11,491 nt of DNA from Sulfurospirillum sp. UBA6790 (lineage in GTDB: Bacteria; Campylobacterota; Campylobacteria; Campylobacterales; Sulfurospirillaceae): positions 1 to 11,491 of the forward strand of contig DKFS01000040.1 in assembly GCA_002452855.1 (NCBI GenBank), in the 5' to 3' direction. Position 1 is the stretch's first letter, and each line of letters begins with the position of its first letter. Of this stretch, positions 1 through 7,493 are shown in pieces. The notes under the pieces are model-generated. The model made no database searches. It worked only from the letters and a program-made list of their open reading frames with translations, and was not told the DNA's origin. Made by a program: the position numbers and the translations under genes.

Positions 1-7
1 TTAAAAT

Positions 8-286
8 ATGAGTGAATCTAAACCCAAGCTACAAAAAGCTGTAGCGCTTAAATACGACAGAGAAAAAGCCAATGCGCCAAAAGTAGTTCCATCCGGCACA
101 GGCGATATCGCCAATAATATCATCAAATTAGCACAAGAACATGATATTTTTATCAAAAAAGACGCCGATTTAGTGGAACTTCTGTCTAAAATAGAGATCA
201 ATAAAGAGATTCCTCCCATGCTCTACAAAGCCGTTGCTGAAGTGTTTAGTTTTATTTATAAAATTACCAACGACAAACGAAAATAG
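8..286 (+). CDS. flhX: FlhB C-terminal-domain homologue (FlhX/FlhB2-like export switch paralogue)
   Basis: This 92-residue protein matches only the cytoplasmic C-terminal subdomain of FlhB/YscU, the substrate-specificity switch of flagellar type III export. Seen: AVALKYD at residues 11-17, APKVVPSG at 23-30, a DIANNIIKLAQEHDI helix, and EIPPMLYKAVAEVF near residues 68-81, all in the order found in FlhB. There is no membrane domain. Where FlhB has its self-cleaving NPTH motif, just before AVALKYD, this protein reads KLQK, so it resembles the already cleaved FlhB fragment. Known: the H. pylori counterpart (HP1575/FlhX) can substitute for a deleted FlhB C-terminal domain. A role in flagellar export is therefore inferred. 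An in-frame TAA at bases 2-4 means the ATG at 8 is the first possible start, and the ribosome-binding region falls at the window edge. The family assignment is firm; the gene name is less so. Confidence 0.85.
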   Translation: MSESKPKLQKAVALKYDREKANAPKVVPSGTGDIANNIIKLAQEHDIFIKKDADLVELLSKIEINKEIPPMLYKAVAEVFSFIYKITNDKRK

Positions 287-288
287 TT

Positions 289-300
289 TTTACATGTAAA
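289..300. repeat. Palindrome TTTACATGTAAA, copy 1
   Basis: Perfect 12-bp palindrome, extendable to 14 bp (288-301), two bases after the flhX-like stop codon. Three more exact copies lie at 2353-2364, 7915-7926 and 7961-7972, and a 10-bp core copy at 3333-3342. In RNA it could form a 5-bp stem with a CAUG loop, but no T-run follows on the + strand, so it is not a convincing terminator by itself. Confidence 0.7.
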
Positions 301-305
301 AGAGA

Positions 306-336
306 TAATCGTTCCAATACTATCTGGAAACGATTA
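306..336 (-). terminator. Probable intrinsic terminator of the purM-ydcF unit
   Basis: An inverted repeat lies between the convergent genes. TAATCGTTCCA (306-316) pairs with TGGAAACGATTA (325-336) as an 11-bp stem with one bulged base and an 8-nt loop. Read on the minus strand, the stem is followed by TCTCTTTTAC, a fair T-rich tract, so it best fits the end of the minus-strand transcript. On the + strand it is followed by CCTTATAG, so termination of the FlhB-like gene here is less likely. Confidence 0.6.
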
Positions 337-351
337 CCTTATAGACTTGGA

Positions 352-1137
352 TTAAATTCCTCGAAGTTTGAGACTTAGCAAACCAGCATATTCATGCAGC
401 GCAATATAACTTTTGGAAAATGAGTGTTCATTAGGCAAATAATCCCACATATCTTTTGTTCTGTGGCTTATTTTAAAGTCTGTGGCTACAGGAATAACAT
501 GAAAACCAAAGTGCTCATAAAGCCTGATAGAACGTCTCATATGATAAGCGGAGGTCACAAGATAGATAGTTGGCTCTTTTAAACCGACTTTCTCAAAAGC
601 AAGTTTACTAAAATAGGCATTTTCATAGGTGTCGAGACTTTTATCTTCAACATGCAATGAAAACTCTCTACTTCCAAGGCTTTTAGAACTGGGCGTTGCA
701 ATTTCTAATGATTGTTTAATCTCTTTGAGGCTATCAAGGAAAGCATCGCTTTCAAGATACTCTTTTTGAGCCCCTCCTCCACTAAAAAGAAGCGGTACAT
801 TGCTTGTTTTAGCGATCATCAGCCCTTTCATCATTCGTTTATAAGCATCACTGCTTAAAGGTAAATTAGCGACACCTTGCGTGTGCCCTCCCCCTAATAC
901 AATGACGGCATTAACCATGGCATTTTCTACAGGTTTATTATAAGGTTCTTCAAGCGGTGCTAAGAGCCAGTCAGCAACGTAAGAAGTACTAAAAAGATAG
1001 AAAAGCAAAGCGTTGGCTATAAAAAAAAGACGAAAGCGCCTTGCATAGATTCCCGCTAAAAGGAATAAAAGAATAAAAATACCTGGTGGTAGCACCAGGT
1101 AGGTAAAAGCTTTTGAAAAAATATAAATGGTACTCAT
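352..1137 (-). CDS. YdcF/ElyC-family (DUF218) inner-membrane protein
   Basis: A 261-residue protein with two N-terminal membrane segments (about residues 13-31 and 36-53) followed by a DUF218/YdcF domain (about 76-250). Family features seen: NAVIVLGGGH at 76-85, PLLFSGGG near 115-122, a DTYENA segment, and TSAYHMRRS followed by an EHFGFHVIPVATDF strand. The architecture matches E. coli ElyC (YcbC), an envelope factor linked to undecaprenyl-phosphate and peptidoglycan metabolism. SanA/YdcF are soluble or single-anchor relatives. The true substrate is not known from the sequence. The start codon shares its A with the purM stop (TAATG), so translation is probably coupled to purM. A hairpin terminator lies just downstream. 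The family is clear; ElyC function specifically is inferred. Confidence 0.85.
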   Translation of the reverse strand: MSTIYIFSKAFTYLVLPPGIFILLFLLAGIYARRFRLFFIANALLFYLFSTSYVADWLLAPLEEPYNKPVENAMVNAVIVLGGGHTQGVANLPLSSDAYKRMMKGLMIAKTSNVPLLFSGGGAQKEYLESDAFLDSLKEIKQSLEIATPSSKSLGSREFSLHVEDKSLDTYENAYFSKLAFEKVGLKEPTIYLVTSAYHMRRSIRLYEHFGFHVIPVATDFKISHRTKDMWDYLPNEHSFSKSYIALHEYAGLLSLKLRGI

Positions 1138-2132
1138 TAGAGCATAACAGCGCTTTTAGGGCCAGCTTTAAGCTCGCCAATGACATAACCGTCACTTGTT
1201 GCAAGAACATCATCCACATTTTCAGGGCTAACGACTAAAATCATTCCTACACCCATATTAAAGGTGCGGTGCATTTCACTCTCTTCGACATATTGGCTCA
1301 TGAAGTCAAAGACAGGAAGTGTTTTGATTTTAGACTTATAAACACATGCTTGTAGCCCTTCTGGAAGTACGCGAGGAAGATTTTCAACGATACCGCCACC
1401 CGTAATATGGGCTAAAGCATTGATTTTAGACTTCAGTGCTTTAAAGAGTTTTACATAAATGCGCGTTGGTGTTAAAAGTGTGTCGATAAGTGGTTTGCCA
1501 TTAAACTCGGTTTCAAATGTGTATCCTAATTTGTCAAAAAAGAGCTTTCGAACCAATGAAAAACCATTAGAGTGTACTCCTGAACTTGGCAAGGCAATGA
1601 GAATATCTCCTGCTTTTACATGTGGCAAACGATTCATTTCATCTTTCTCTGCAATACCCACTGCAAAGCCAGCAAGGTCAAAATCTTTACCATGATACAT
1701 ACCAGGCATTTCAGCTGTTTCCCCACCAATCAGTGAGCATTCTGCTTGTTTGCAGCCTTCTGCAATCCCTTTGACAATTGAGACAGCGGCATCAATTTCT
1801 AATTTACTCATGGCATAGTAGTCTAGAAAGAAAAGCGGTGTTCCAAAATTACAAATAAGGTCATTTGCACACATTGCTACAAGATCAATACCTACGGTGT
1901 CATAAATGCCTGAATCAATAGCAAGCTTTAATTTGGTGCCAACACCATCAGTTGCACCTAAAATAACAGGCTTCTGATAGCCAGTTGGAAGTTCATATGC
2001 TCCAGCAAAAGAGCCAATACCGCCAATGACATTGCTATCAAATGTGGATTTGACAAGTGGTTTGATATTCTCTACAAACTGGTTTCCTGCGTCGATATCG
2101 ACACCAGCGTCTTTGTAGCTGACTGTACTCAT
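1137..2132 (-). CDS. purM: Phosphoribosylformylglycinamidine cyclo-ligase (AIR synthetase)
   Basis: PurM closes the imidazole ring in de novo purine synthesis, converting FGAM plus ATP to aminoimidazole ribonucleotide in the cytoplasm. The 331-residue length fits the family. Hallmarks seen: the ATP-binding segment GATDGVGTKLKLA at 59-71, DLVAMCANDL at 83-92 and GGETAEMPG at 136-144, followed by an AIRS C-terminal half with SSGVHSNGFSLVRK and HITGGGIVENLPR. The ATG at 2132 is preceded by AAAGG about 8 nt upstream. It is the first gene of a two-gene minus-strand unit with the YdcF-like gene and is divergent from coaE; this purM/coaE/dapF neighbourhood recurs in Campylobacter. Confidence 0.97.
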   Translation of the reverse strand: MSTVSYKDAGVDIDAGNQFVENIKPLVKSTFDSNVIGGIGSFAGAYELPTGYQKPVILGATDGVGTKLKLAIDSGIYDTVGIDLVAMCANDLICNFGTPLFFLDYYAMSKLEIDAAVSIVKGIAEGCKQAECSLIGGETAEMPGMYHGKDFDLAGFAVGIAEKDEMNRLPHVKAGDILIALPSSGVHSNGFSLVRKLFFDKLGYTFETEFNGKPLIDTLLTPTRIYVKLFKALKSKINALAHITGGGIVENLPRVLPEGLQACVYKSKIKTLPVFDFMSQYVEESEMHRTFNMGVGMILVVSPENVDDVLATSDGYVIGELKAGPKSAVML

Positions 2133-2164
2133 TAGTGTTGCCTTTATTAGGTGATTGTTTAATA

Positions 2165-2190
2165 GATTTTAACAAAACTATGTTAAAATC
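2165..2190. promoter_or_regulatory. Perfect inverted repeat between divergent purM and coaE (candidate operator)
   Basis: GATTTTAACA (2165-2174) and TGTTAAAATC (2181-2190) are exact reverse complements separated by 6 bp. The element sits mid-way in the 92-bp divergent gap. Its left arm contains a possible -35 (TTAACA, 2169-2174) for coaE and, on the other strand, a possible -10 (TAAAAT, 2166-2171) for purM. This position suits a repressor site acting on both transcripts. The bound factor cannot be named. A small RNA hairpin is the alternative. Confidence 0.45.
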
Positions 2191-2205
2191 GTTATAAAAT
2201 ATAAT
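2169..2205 (+). promoter_or_regulatory. Candidate promoter for coaE-dapF-glucosaminidase
   Basis: TTAACA (2169-2174) is followed after 18 bp by TATAAA (2193-2198). A better -10 hexamer, TATAAT, lies at 2200-2205 but has no good -35 at the usual distance, which is common in this phylum. Either gives a short leader before the ATG at 2225. AAGGTG at 2208-2213 is the likely ribosome-binding site. Confidence 0.45.
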
Positions 2206-2224
2206 CTAAGGTGTAGAAGATTCA

Positions 2225-2830
2225 ATGGCGTATGAACATGCGATCGTCTTAACAGGCGGCATTGCAACGGGTAAAAGTACAGTATCTTCAATGCTGCAAT
2301 CACATGGATTCGAAGTGATTGATGCGGATAAGATTGCTAAAGAAGTTTTGCCTTTACATGTAAAAGAAGTGGAAAAAATTTTTGGTGATCGTGTCATTCG
2401 TGATGGTGTCATAGATCGAAAAGCACTTGGAGCATTAATTTTTAATGATAAAAAAGAGCGCGAAAAGCTAAATGCTTTTTTGCATCCGCTGATTCGTGCA
2501 GAAATCTTTAGGCGTTGTGATCTTTTAGAGGCAAAGAAAAAGCCTTATATCATTGATATCCCGCTCTATTTTGAGAGTGATGGTTATTCATGTAAGTTGG
2601 TTACTGTGGTTTATGCTCCTGTAGAGGTTCAGCGCAAACGTTTGATGGTACGAGAAAATTTTACCAAAGAAGAGGCACAAAAGCGTATTGACGCACAAAT
2701 TAGCATTGAAGAGAAGAAAATTATGGCCGATTTTCTCATTAATAACTCTTTTGACATGAAATTTCTGGAAGAAGAGATTGAAAAATTTATCAAATATGTA
2801 CGAGGACAGTATGCAAATTGCAAAATATAA
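2225..2830 (+). CDS. coaE: Dephospho-CoA kinase
   Basis: CoaE phosphorylates the 3'-hydroxyl of the ribose of dephospho-CoA with ATP, the last step of coenzyme A synthesis. Seen in the 201-residue protein: a P-loop near the N-terminus (GGIATGKST, 11-19), then VIDADKIAKEVL as in other CoaE proteins, HPLIRAEI, a DIPLYFES segment matching the usual D-x-PLLFE, and the C-terminal R-x-x-AQ-like stretch (KRIDAQISIEEKK). Length is normal. The start has an AAGGTG site 11 nt upstream. The 3' end overlaps the preferred dapF start by 20 nt, pointing to coupled translation. The gene contains one exact copy of TTTACATGTAAA (2353-2364). Confidence 0.95.
   Translation: MAYEHAIVLTGGIATGKSTVSSMLQSHGFEVIDADKIAKEVLPLHVKEVEKIFGDRVIRDGVIDRKALGALIFNDKKEREKLNAFLHPLIRAEIFRRCDLLEAKKKPYIIDIPLYFESDGYSCKLVTVVYAPVEVQRKRLMVRENFTKEEAQKRIDAQISIEEKKIMADFLINNSFDMKFLEEEIEKFIKYVRGQYANCKI
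2353..2364. repeat. Palindrome TTTACATGTAAA, copy 2 (inside coaE)
   Basis: Exact copy of the 12-bp palindrome seen at 289, 7915 and 7961, here inside the coaE reading frame (codons for Leu-His-Val-Lys). An intragenic copy argues that the motif is not only a promoter element of one regulon. Confidence 0.65.
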
Positions 2831-3554
2831 TGCCAACGGCAATGACTTTGTTATTTTTCACACTTTTATTGAAGTGGACCGAAGTGAATTAGCCAAGAAA
2901 TTATGCAATAGACAAAAAGGTATAGGAGCCGATGGTCTTATCGTGTTATTACCATATAATGAATACGATTTTAAATGGCAATTCTACAATAATGATGGCT
3001 CGGTTGCATCGATGTGTGGAAATGGTACGCGAGCATGTGCACACTATGCTTACTCCAATCAGCTTGCTGGTGCAAGTATGCGTTTTTTAACAGGCGCTGG
3101 CGTCATTAGTTCCATTGTTGAGAATGACAGTGTTGAAACAGAAATGACTGAACCCAAAAAATTACGAGACTCATTTGAAGAAAATGGTTTGACATGGCAT
3201 TTTTGCGATACGGGTGTGCCTCATCTTGTAACGTTTGTCGAAGATATTAACTGTTTTGATAAAACGATTGCTCGTCAAATGCGGTTTAAATATAACGCTA
3301 ACGTAAACTATGCAACGCTTGAAAACAGTACATTACATGTAAGAACATATGAGCGTGGAGTTGAAGATGAAACACTTGCCTGCGGCACAGGCATGGCAGC
3401 TTGTTTTTATAGCGCTTATTGTGAAAAGCTGATAGGAGAAAACGCAAAAGTATATCCTACCAGTAAAGAAGAACTATATTTACGTATGCACGAAGATAAA
3501 CTGTTTTTTAAAGGCTTGGTACAAAAAGTCTTTGAAACAACGTTGGACCTTTAG
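2811..3554 (+). CDS. dapF: Diaminopimelate epimerase
   Basis: DapF interconverts LL- and meso-diaminopimelate without a cofactor, supplying lysine and the peptidoglycan cross-link residue. Both catalytic cysteines are visible: Cys69 in NNDGSVASMCGNGTRA and Cys191 in ERGVEDETLACGTG. NANGNDFV at 7-14 is the normal N-terminal signature. I chose the ATG at 2811 (247 aa) because MQIAKYNANGNDFV matches the family N-terminus and GAGGA lies 4 nt upstream. A longer frame back to 2778 would add 11 unconserved residues and deepen the overlap with coaE to 53 nt. The preferred start overlaps coaE by 20 nt. It is the middle gene of the coaE-dapF-glucosaminidase unit. Confidence 0.95.
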   Translation: MQIAKYNANGNDFVIFHTFIEVDRSELAKKLCNRQKGIGADGLIVLLPYNEYDFKWQFYNNDGSVASMCGNGTRACAHYAYSNQLAGASMRFLTGAGVISSIVENDSVETEMTEPKKLRDSFEENGLTWHFCDTGVPHLVTFVEDINCFDKTIARQMRFKYNANVNYATLENSTLHVRTYERGVEDETLACGTGMAACFYSAYCEKLIGENAKVYPTSKEELYLRMHEDKLFFKGLVQKVFETTLDL

Positions 3555-4284
3555 TTTCGTGAAGTTTTTTTATACCTTCTTTACCTTCTTCTTGTTTTTT
3601 TCACAGAGTTTTTTGTATGCAGGCGGTCTTGCGAGCGATTATTATCAAATTGATGATAGCGCAAAGCAAAAAGAAGAGTTTATTCTCCAAATGAAAGTTT
3701 TAGTGGATAAAAGCAATGAGGAAATCAAAAAAGACCGTGATTTTATTACAAACTTTTTTGCACAAGCAATGCCAGGAGCCTTTCGAGGATTAAATCAGAA
3801 AAATGTAGGTTATCTCATCGCCTTACGTAATAAATATGGCATTGAAAATCTTTTTGACCGAGATGAGTATTATAAACGTATTGATGTCATCCCTACTTCG
3901 ATGGCTCTTGCTCAAGCTGCACTAGAAAGTGGTTGGGGAAAAAGTCGATTTGCCAGAGAAGCCAATAATCTCTTCGGTCACTGGACCTATTCAGGTGTCG
4001 GTTTATTGCCTCAAAATAGAACACTTGGGAAATCGCATATGATTCGCGTTTTCTCATCGCTTCAAAAATCAGTGAATGCTTATATGTTGAATCTTAATAC
4101 CAATGATGCTTATATAGCTTTTCGCGATAAACGTTTTCAAGCACGTCTTAATGGAAAATTATATACCGGAATGGATGCGGCAAAAACAATGATCAATTAT
4201 TCCGAACTTAAAGAAGAGTATATTAAGATGATACGAGAGATGATAGAGCAAAACAACCTTTCAATTTACGATCACGATCAGTAA
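3532..4284 (+). CDS. Secreted Bax-like glucosaminidase (peptidoglycan hydrolase)
   Basis: A 250-residue protein with an N-terminal signal peptide: basic start, a Phe-rich core FFYTFFTFFLFF, and possible cleavage after SFLYA (residue 30). The mature part is a glucosaminidase domain (PF01832) of the Bax type. Seen: TSMALAQAALESGWGKS with candidate catalytic Glu132, FAREANNLFGHW, RVFSSLQKSVNAYMLNLN, and a C-terminal YSELKEEYI segment. It probably cleaves GlcNAc linkages of peptidoglycan in the periplasm. The start is uncertain. TTG at 3532 overlaps dapF by 23 nt; GTG at 3559 lies just after the dapF stop and still gives a usable signal peptide; neither has a good ribosome-binding site. The Phe-rich start is encoded by long T-runs (3559-3606). 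It is the last gene of its unit, ending 5 bp from the convergent prfA stop. Confidence 0.85.
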   Translation: MKQRWTFSFVKFFYTFFTFFLFFSQSFLYAGGLASDYYQIDDSAKQKEEFILQMKVLVDKSNEEIKKDRDFITNFFAQAMPGAFRGLNQKNVGYLIALRNKYGIENLFDRDEYYKRIDVIPTSMALAQAALESGWGKSRFAREANNLFGHWTYSGVGLLPQNRTLGKSHMIRVFSSLQKSVNAYMLNLNTNDAYIAFRDKRFQARLNGKLYTGMDAAKTMINYSELKEEYIKMIREMIEQNNLSIYDHDQ

Positions 4285-4289
4285 ATCAA

Positions 4290-5357
4290 TTAGAAATTTG
4301 CCTCTTTCATCAATTCCGCTTGGTAGTGAGCGATAATTGGGTCAATAATCTCATCAAAAAGACCACCTTCCATAATCGCATCTAAACGGTAAAGGGTTAA
4401 TCCAACACGATGGTCGGTAATACGGTTTTGAGGATAGTTATACGTTCGAATACGGGCACTACGATCACCAGAACCCACTTGTTGTTTTCTGGCTTCGCTC
4501 TCTTTTGCATTACGTTCTTGAAGTTGAATATCGTAAAGTTTTGCTTTGAGAATTTTCATAGCAGCATCTTTGTTTTTATGCTGAGATTTTCCATCTTGGT
4601 TTACTACAACAAGCCCCGTTGGTAAGTGAGTAATGCGCACAGCACTGTCGGTTGTATTAACCGATTGTCCACCATTACCACTAGAGCGCATAACATCAAT
4701 TTTAAGGTCTTTTTCTTGTATGTCAATTTCAACGTCATCTACTTCTGGCATAACAGCAACTGTTACTGCTGAAGTGTGTACTCTACCTTGTGATTCCGTT
4801 AGAGGAACACGTTGAACTCTGTGGACGCCACCTTCATACTTTAAGCGTGAAAAAGCGCCCTGCCCTTTAACAAGGGCAATAACTTCTTTGTAGCCATTTA
4901 AAACGCCTTCACTGAGTGAAACAACTTCAACTTTCCAACCACGGTTTTCTGCATAACGAAGATAAGCTTTAAAAAGGTCTGCTGAAAAAATTGCCGCTTC
5001 ATCGCCACCGGTTCCTGCACGAATTTCAAGAAAGATGTTGCGATCGTCATTGGGGTCTTTGGGTAACAGAAGAAGTCTAATTTCATCTTCCAGTTCATCC
5101 CGTAGAGATTCTAGGTTTTTGAGCTCTTCTTTTGCTAATTCCCCAAGTTCCTCATCATCCAAAAGAAGTTTATTATCTTCAATTTGATCAAGTGTTGAAA
5201 TGTAGGATAGTGTTTTATCTTTGATCTCTTCTAAATTAGATTGTTCTTTAGAGAGTGCTGTCATCTTCTTAATGTCATTAGCGACATTAGGATCACTTAA
5301 TAGTGTAGATAACTCATTGTATCGATCAAGGAAAGGAACTAATTTTTCTTTTAGCAT
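4290..5357 (-). CDS. prfA: Peptide chain release factor 1
   Basis: RF1 recognises UAA and UAG stop codons and triggers peptide release on the ribosome. The 355-residue protein has the catalytic GGQ at 229-231 ([10 protein letters not shown]), the anticodon-like P-x-T at 185-187 ([10 protein letters not shown]; Leu in the variable place), and the RF1-type C-terminus with [25 protein letters not shown]2 would carry SPF instead of P-x-T. It lies 36 nt after rpsT on the same strand, an order also found in Helicobacter (HP0076-HP0077), and is probably co-transcribed. No purine-rich ribosome-binding site is visible before the ATG; the 15 nt upstream are pyrimidine-rich. Confidence 0.97.
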   Translation of the reverse strand: MLKEKLVPFLDRYNELSTLLSDPNVANDIKKMTALSKEQSNLEEIKDKTLSYISTLDQIEDNKLLLDDEELGELAKEELKNLESLRDELEDEIRLLLLPKDPNDDRNIFLEIRAGTGGDEAAIFSADLFKAYLRYAENRGWKVEVVSLSEGVLNGYKEVIALVKGQGAFSRLKYEGGVHRVQRVPLTESQGRVHTSAVTVAVMPEVDDVEIDIQEKDLKIDVMRSSGNGGQSVNTTDSAVRITHLPTGLVVVNQDGKSQHKNKDAAMKILKAKLYDIQLQERNAKESEARKQQVGSGDRSARIRTYNYPQNRITDHRVGLTLYRLDAIMEGGLFDEIIDPIIAHYQAELMKEANF

Positions 5358-5393
5358 GAGAGGAAACTAAGAGTGAAAGAGGGTTGCCGCAAA

Positions 5394-5669
5394 TTATGCA
5401 GCAACACTACCTAGCGTATTAACGAGTTTTGCAAGTCTGCTTACGCGGCGTGATACAGTATTTTTAGTTAAAATACCTTTGCTAGAGTAAGAGTGAAAAC
5501 TTTTATTAACATTTTTTAACGCAACTTCAGCTGCTGCTTGATCACCTGCTTCTACAGCTTCTTTTACAGCTCTTGTAAGATTTTTGATTCTAGTTTTATA
5601 AAATCTATTTCTTTCAGTGCGTTTTTTTGTTTGTCTAATACGCTTTTCTGCTGACTTATGGTTTGCCAT
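5394..5669 (-). CDS. rpsT: 30S ribosomal protein bS20
   Basis: A 91-residue, strongly basic protein beginning [13 protein letters not shown], the standard bS20 N-terminus. It binds 16S rRNA early in 30S assembly. The ATG at 5669 has AAAGG about 7 nt upstream and fits the family start; an ATG five codons earlier (5684) lies upstream of that site and is rejected. It is the first gene of an rpsT-prfA unit with its own -10 element at 5702-5707. The leader is about 26 nt. Confidence 0.97.
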   Translation of the reverse strand: MANHKSAEKRIRQTKKRTERNRFYKTRIKNLTRAVKEAVEAGDQAAAEVALKNVNKSFHSYSSKGILTKNTVSRRVSRLAKLVNTLGSVAA

Positions 5670-5701
5670 AGATAAGCCTTTCATTTTAAATTTAGGCGTA
5701 G

Positions 5702-5707
5702 ATTATA
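5702..5707 (-). promoter_or_regulatory. -10 element of the rpsT-prfA promoter
   Basis: On the minus strand the sequence reads TATAAT, 33 nt before the rpsT ATG. The expected -35 position (5725-5730) reads GTTCTA, a poor match, and the surrounding DNA is very AT-rich. This fits the phylum's habit of strong -10 and weak -35 elements. Confidence 0.6.
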
Positions 5708-5741
5708 TAAAAATAAATATTAAATAGAACTTATTTTAAGG

Positions 5742-5773
5742 GCATTTTAAAATAAAATTTTCTACTAAAATGC
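5742..5773. repeat. 8-bp inverted repeat between the channel gene and rpsT
   Basis: GCATTTTA (5742-5749) and TAAAATGC (5766-5773) are exact reverse complements separated by 16 bp of AT-rich sequence. It lies 16 nt after the channel gene's stop on the minus strand and could be a weak 3' hairpin for that transcript, but it has few G-C pairs and no clean T-run. It could equally be an upstream site for rpsT. Confidence 0.3.
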
Positions 5774-5788
5774 GATTCAAGGCTTAAA

Positions 5789-7480
5789 TCAAGGAGTTTG
5801 CTTCTTTTTTAGCTTCAATAAACCTTTTTCTGTACCATACAGCGCATAGCGAAATTCATAATAGTTTTGAGCAATGTATTCTAAATGGTCTTGCGCATTG
5901 GCATCGCCAGCAAATAAAAAGAGATCATTTTTTTCAATACTACTGTTCCATTCTGGCAAAAGAGTCACCTCTTTATGGCGAATTCTCATAAGAGGAATAA
6001 GGTTGTTTGTAAAATGTCTATCTTTTAACGACGTTCTCAGCAGTGATAATGTGAGTGTTTCTTGATAGTCATTTTCTATGAGCATAGGGGCTTGAGTGAG
6101 GTCAATTTTTAGTGAAAAAATCAGTGGTACTAAGTCGATTTCTAGAAGTTGCTTCGTTAAACTCATGATTTTTTCTTCTTCTAATCCATAAAGATGTTTA
6201 ATAAAAAGATCCAAGGCTGGATTTAAAATAGCATGAACGGTTTTATTAATAAGAACTTTTGCAGGGATAAAAATAGTATCAATATTGGAGCTCTCGAAAA
6301 TAGAAAAATCATCAAGTTCATTTTCTCGTGCAATCGTTATAATTTTTGGATTGAGTTTCTTGGCAGTTGCGAGAATCGACAAATTGGTTGTGTCATCATT
6401 GGTTCCTGCAATAATTGCGGCACAATGTTCTATGCCAAGTTCTCTTAACATATCTTTGTCATCACCGTCGCCAATTAAAATTTTAGGATGCTCAAAAGAG
6501 GTATAGCGTTCTTGTTTTTGTGCGTCAATTTCAGCAAAAACAGTTTCAAATCCATTGGCTTTAAGAACTTCGTAGATGCTTTTTCCCATACGTCCAAAGC
6601 CACAAACAATGTATTTTCCTTGTGGAAGTTGCAGTAATGGATCATAAAGATTACACAAACCGTAAAACCATCGAATAAGCCTTAGGGAGTAGGGTGCGGT
6701 AATAGCGAGGTGGATATGGTTCGCAATAATTTCAAATGGATTTTCAATAATCTGAACACCGAGATCTTGAAGGTTTTCCGTTTGGTTTTTTGTTGTGGAT
6801 TTAATTGCCATCATAATATTGGGATTTAAAACTTTTGAGGTGAGGGCAATGCGAAGGTTTAGAGCGTCATTTTCAAATAGACTGACGATTGCTTTGCAAT
6901 AAGCGGACTTAATGCCTGCCATTTCTAATGCTTCAGGATTATGGGCATCTGCGTTCAGGCAAAATACCGGTGGCGTAAAGTTTTCTAAGAGAAGATGATT
7001 GCGTTTGCTTTCATCTTTTTCAATAACAACAGAACGCAAACCATAGTCATTAGCTTTTTTAATAATTTCGCTTGTGATGGAATTATACCCCAAAATGATG
7101 ATATATTTTTCTTTGAGATAAGCGACATTGCGTCTAAATTTTGCACGAGCAAACTCTTCCAAAAAAAGTTTATCTTGCAATAAGGCAACTAAAGTTCCCA
7201 GACTGTAAAACCAACCGGTCACGGTAAAAAAAATAGAGATTGAAACCCAAATTCGCTGAGGATACGTAAAAACAAAAGGTGTTTCTCCAAATCCTATCGT
7301 GGTGGCAGTATAACTAATAAAATAAAAAGCATCAAAGATAGTTAGTTTATATGGATTTCCATTATTATCGATACCCTCTATCAGCAAAAGACCTATGATA
7401 GAGACAGTGTATGTGAAGATAATGACTAAAAAAGGCGTTCGCATCCTTTGTAAAACAAGCCATAAAGAACTACTTTTCAC
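5789..7480 (-). CDS. Two-TM potassium channel with two RCK (TrkA-N) domains
   Basis: A putative inner-membrane K+ channel of 563 residues from the start used here. In order: TM1 (about 17-36), a pore loop with selectivity filter TTIGFGE (61-66 for TIGFGE; Glu replaces the usual Asp of TVGYGD), TM2 (about 77-101), a first TrkA-N/RCK domain (KYIIILGYNSIT, about 125 on), a second RCK domain with an intact Rossmann motif GFGRMG (294-299), and a TrkA-C-like tail. The first RCK domain lacks the GxGxxG glycines, so nucleotide sensing probably sits in the second. Helicobacter has a comparable channel (HP0490, HpKchA). The frame opens at GTG 7537, but that would overlap the upstream gene by 44 nt without a ribosome-binding site; GTG 7480 has AAGAGA upstream and starts 13 nt after the previous stop. 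It probably forms an operon with the preceding small membrane gene. Confidence 0.88.
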   Translation of the reverse strand: MKSSSLWLVLQRMRTPFLVIIFTYTVSIIGLLLIEGIDNNGNPYKLTIFDAFYFISYTATTIGFGETPFVFTYPQRIWVSISIFFTVTGWFYSLGTLVALLQDKLFLEEFARAKFRRNVAYLKEKYIIILGYNSITSEIIKKANDYGLRSVVIEKDESKRNHLLLENFTPPVFCLNADAHNPEALEMAGIKSAYCKAIVSLFENDALNLRIALTSKVLNPNIMMAIKSTTKNQTENLQDLGVQIIENPFEIIANHIHLAITAPYSLRLIRWFYGLCNLYDPLLQLPQGKYIVCGFGRMGKSIYEVLKANGFETVFAEIDAQKQERYTSFEHPKILIGDGDDKDMLRELGIEHCAAIIAGTNDDTTNLSILATAKKLNPKIITIARENELDDFSIFESSNIDTIFIPAKVLINKTVHAILNPALDLFIKHLYGLEEEKIMSLTKQLLEIDLVPLIFSLKIDLTQAPMLIENDYQETLTLSLLRTSLKDRHFTNNLIPLMRIRHKEVTLLPEWNSSIEKNDLFLFAGDANAQDHLEYIAQNYYEFRYALYGTEKGLLKLKKKQTP

Positions 7481-7493
7481 GAAGTCTCTTTGT

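Noticed and set aside
2778..2810. Upstream in-frame start for dapF adding 11 residues.
   Set aside because: The added residues are not part of the DapF family, and the overlap with coaE would be 53 nt; ATG 2811 fits the conserved N-terminus.
5670..5684. Upstream ATG for rpsT adding MKGLS.
   Set aside because: bS20 proteins begin MANHKSA, and the AAAGG ribosome-binding site lies between the two ATGs.
5742..5773. Inverted repeat as a strong terminator for the K+ channel gene.
   Set aside because: The stem is AT-rich with a 16-nt loop and no clear T-run; listed only as a repeat of uncertain role.
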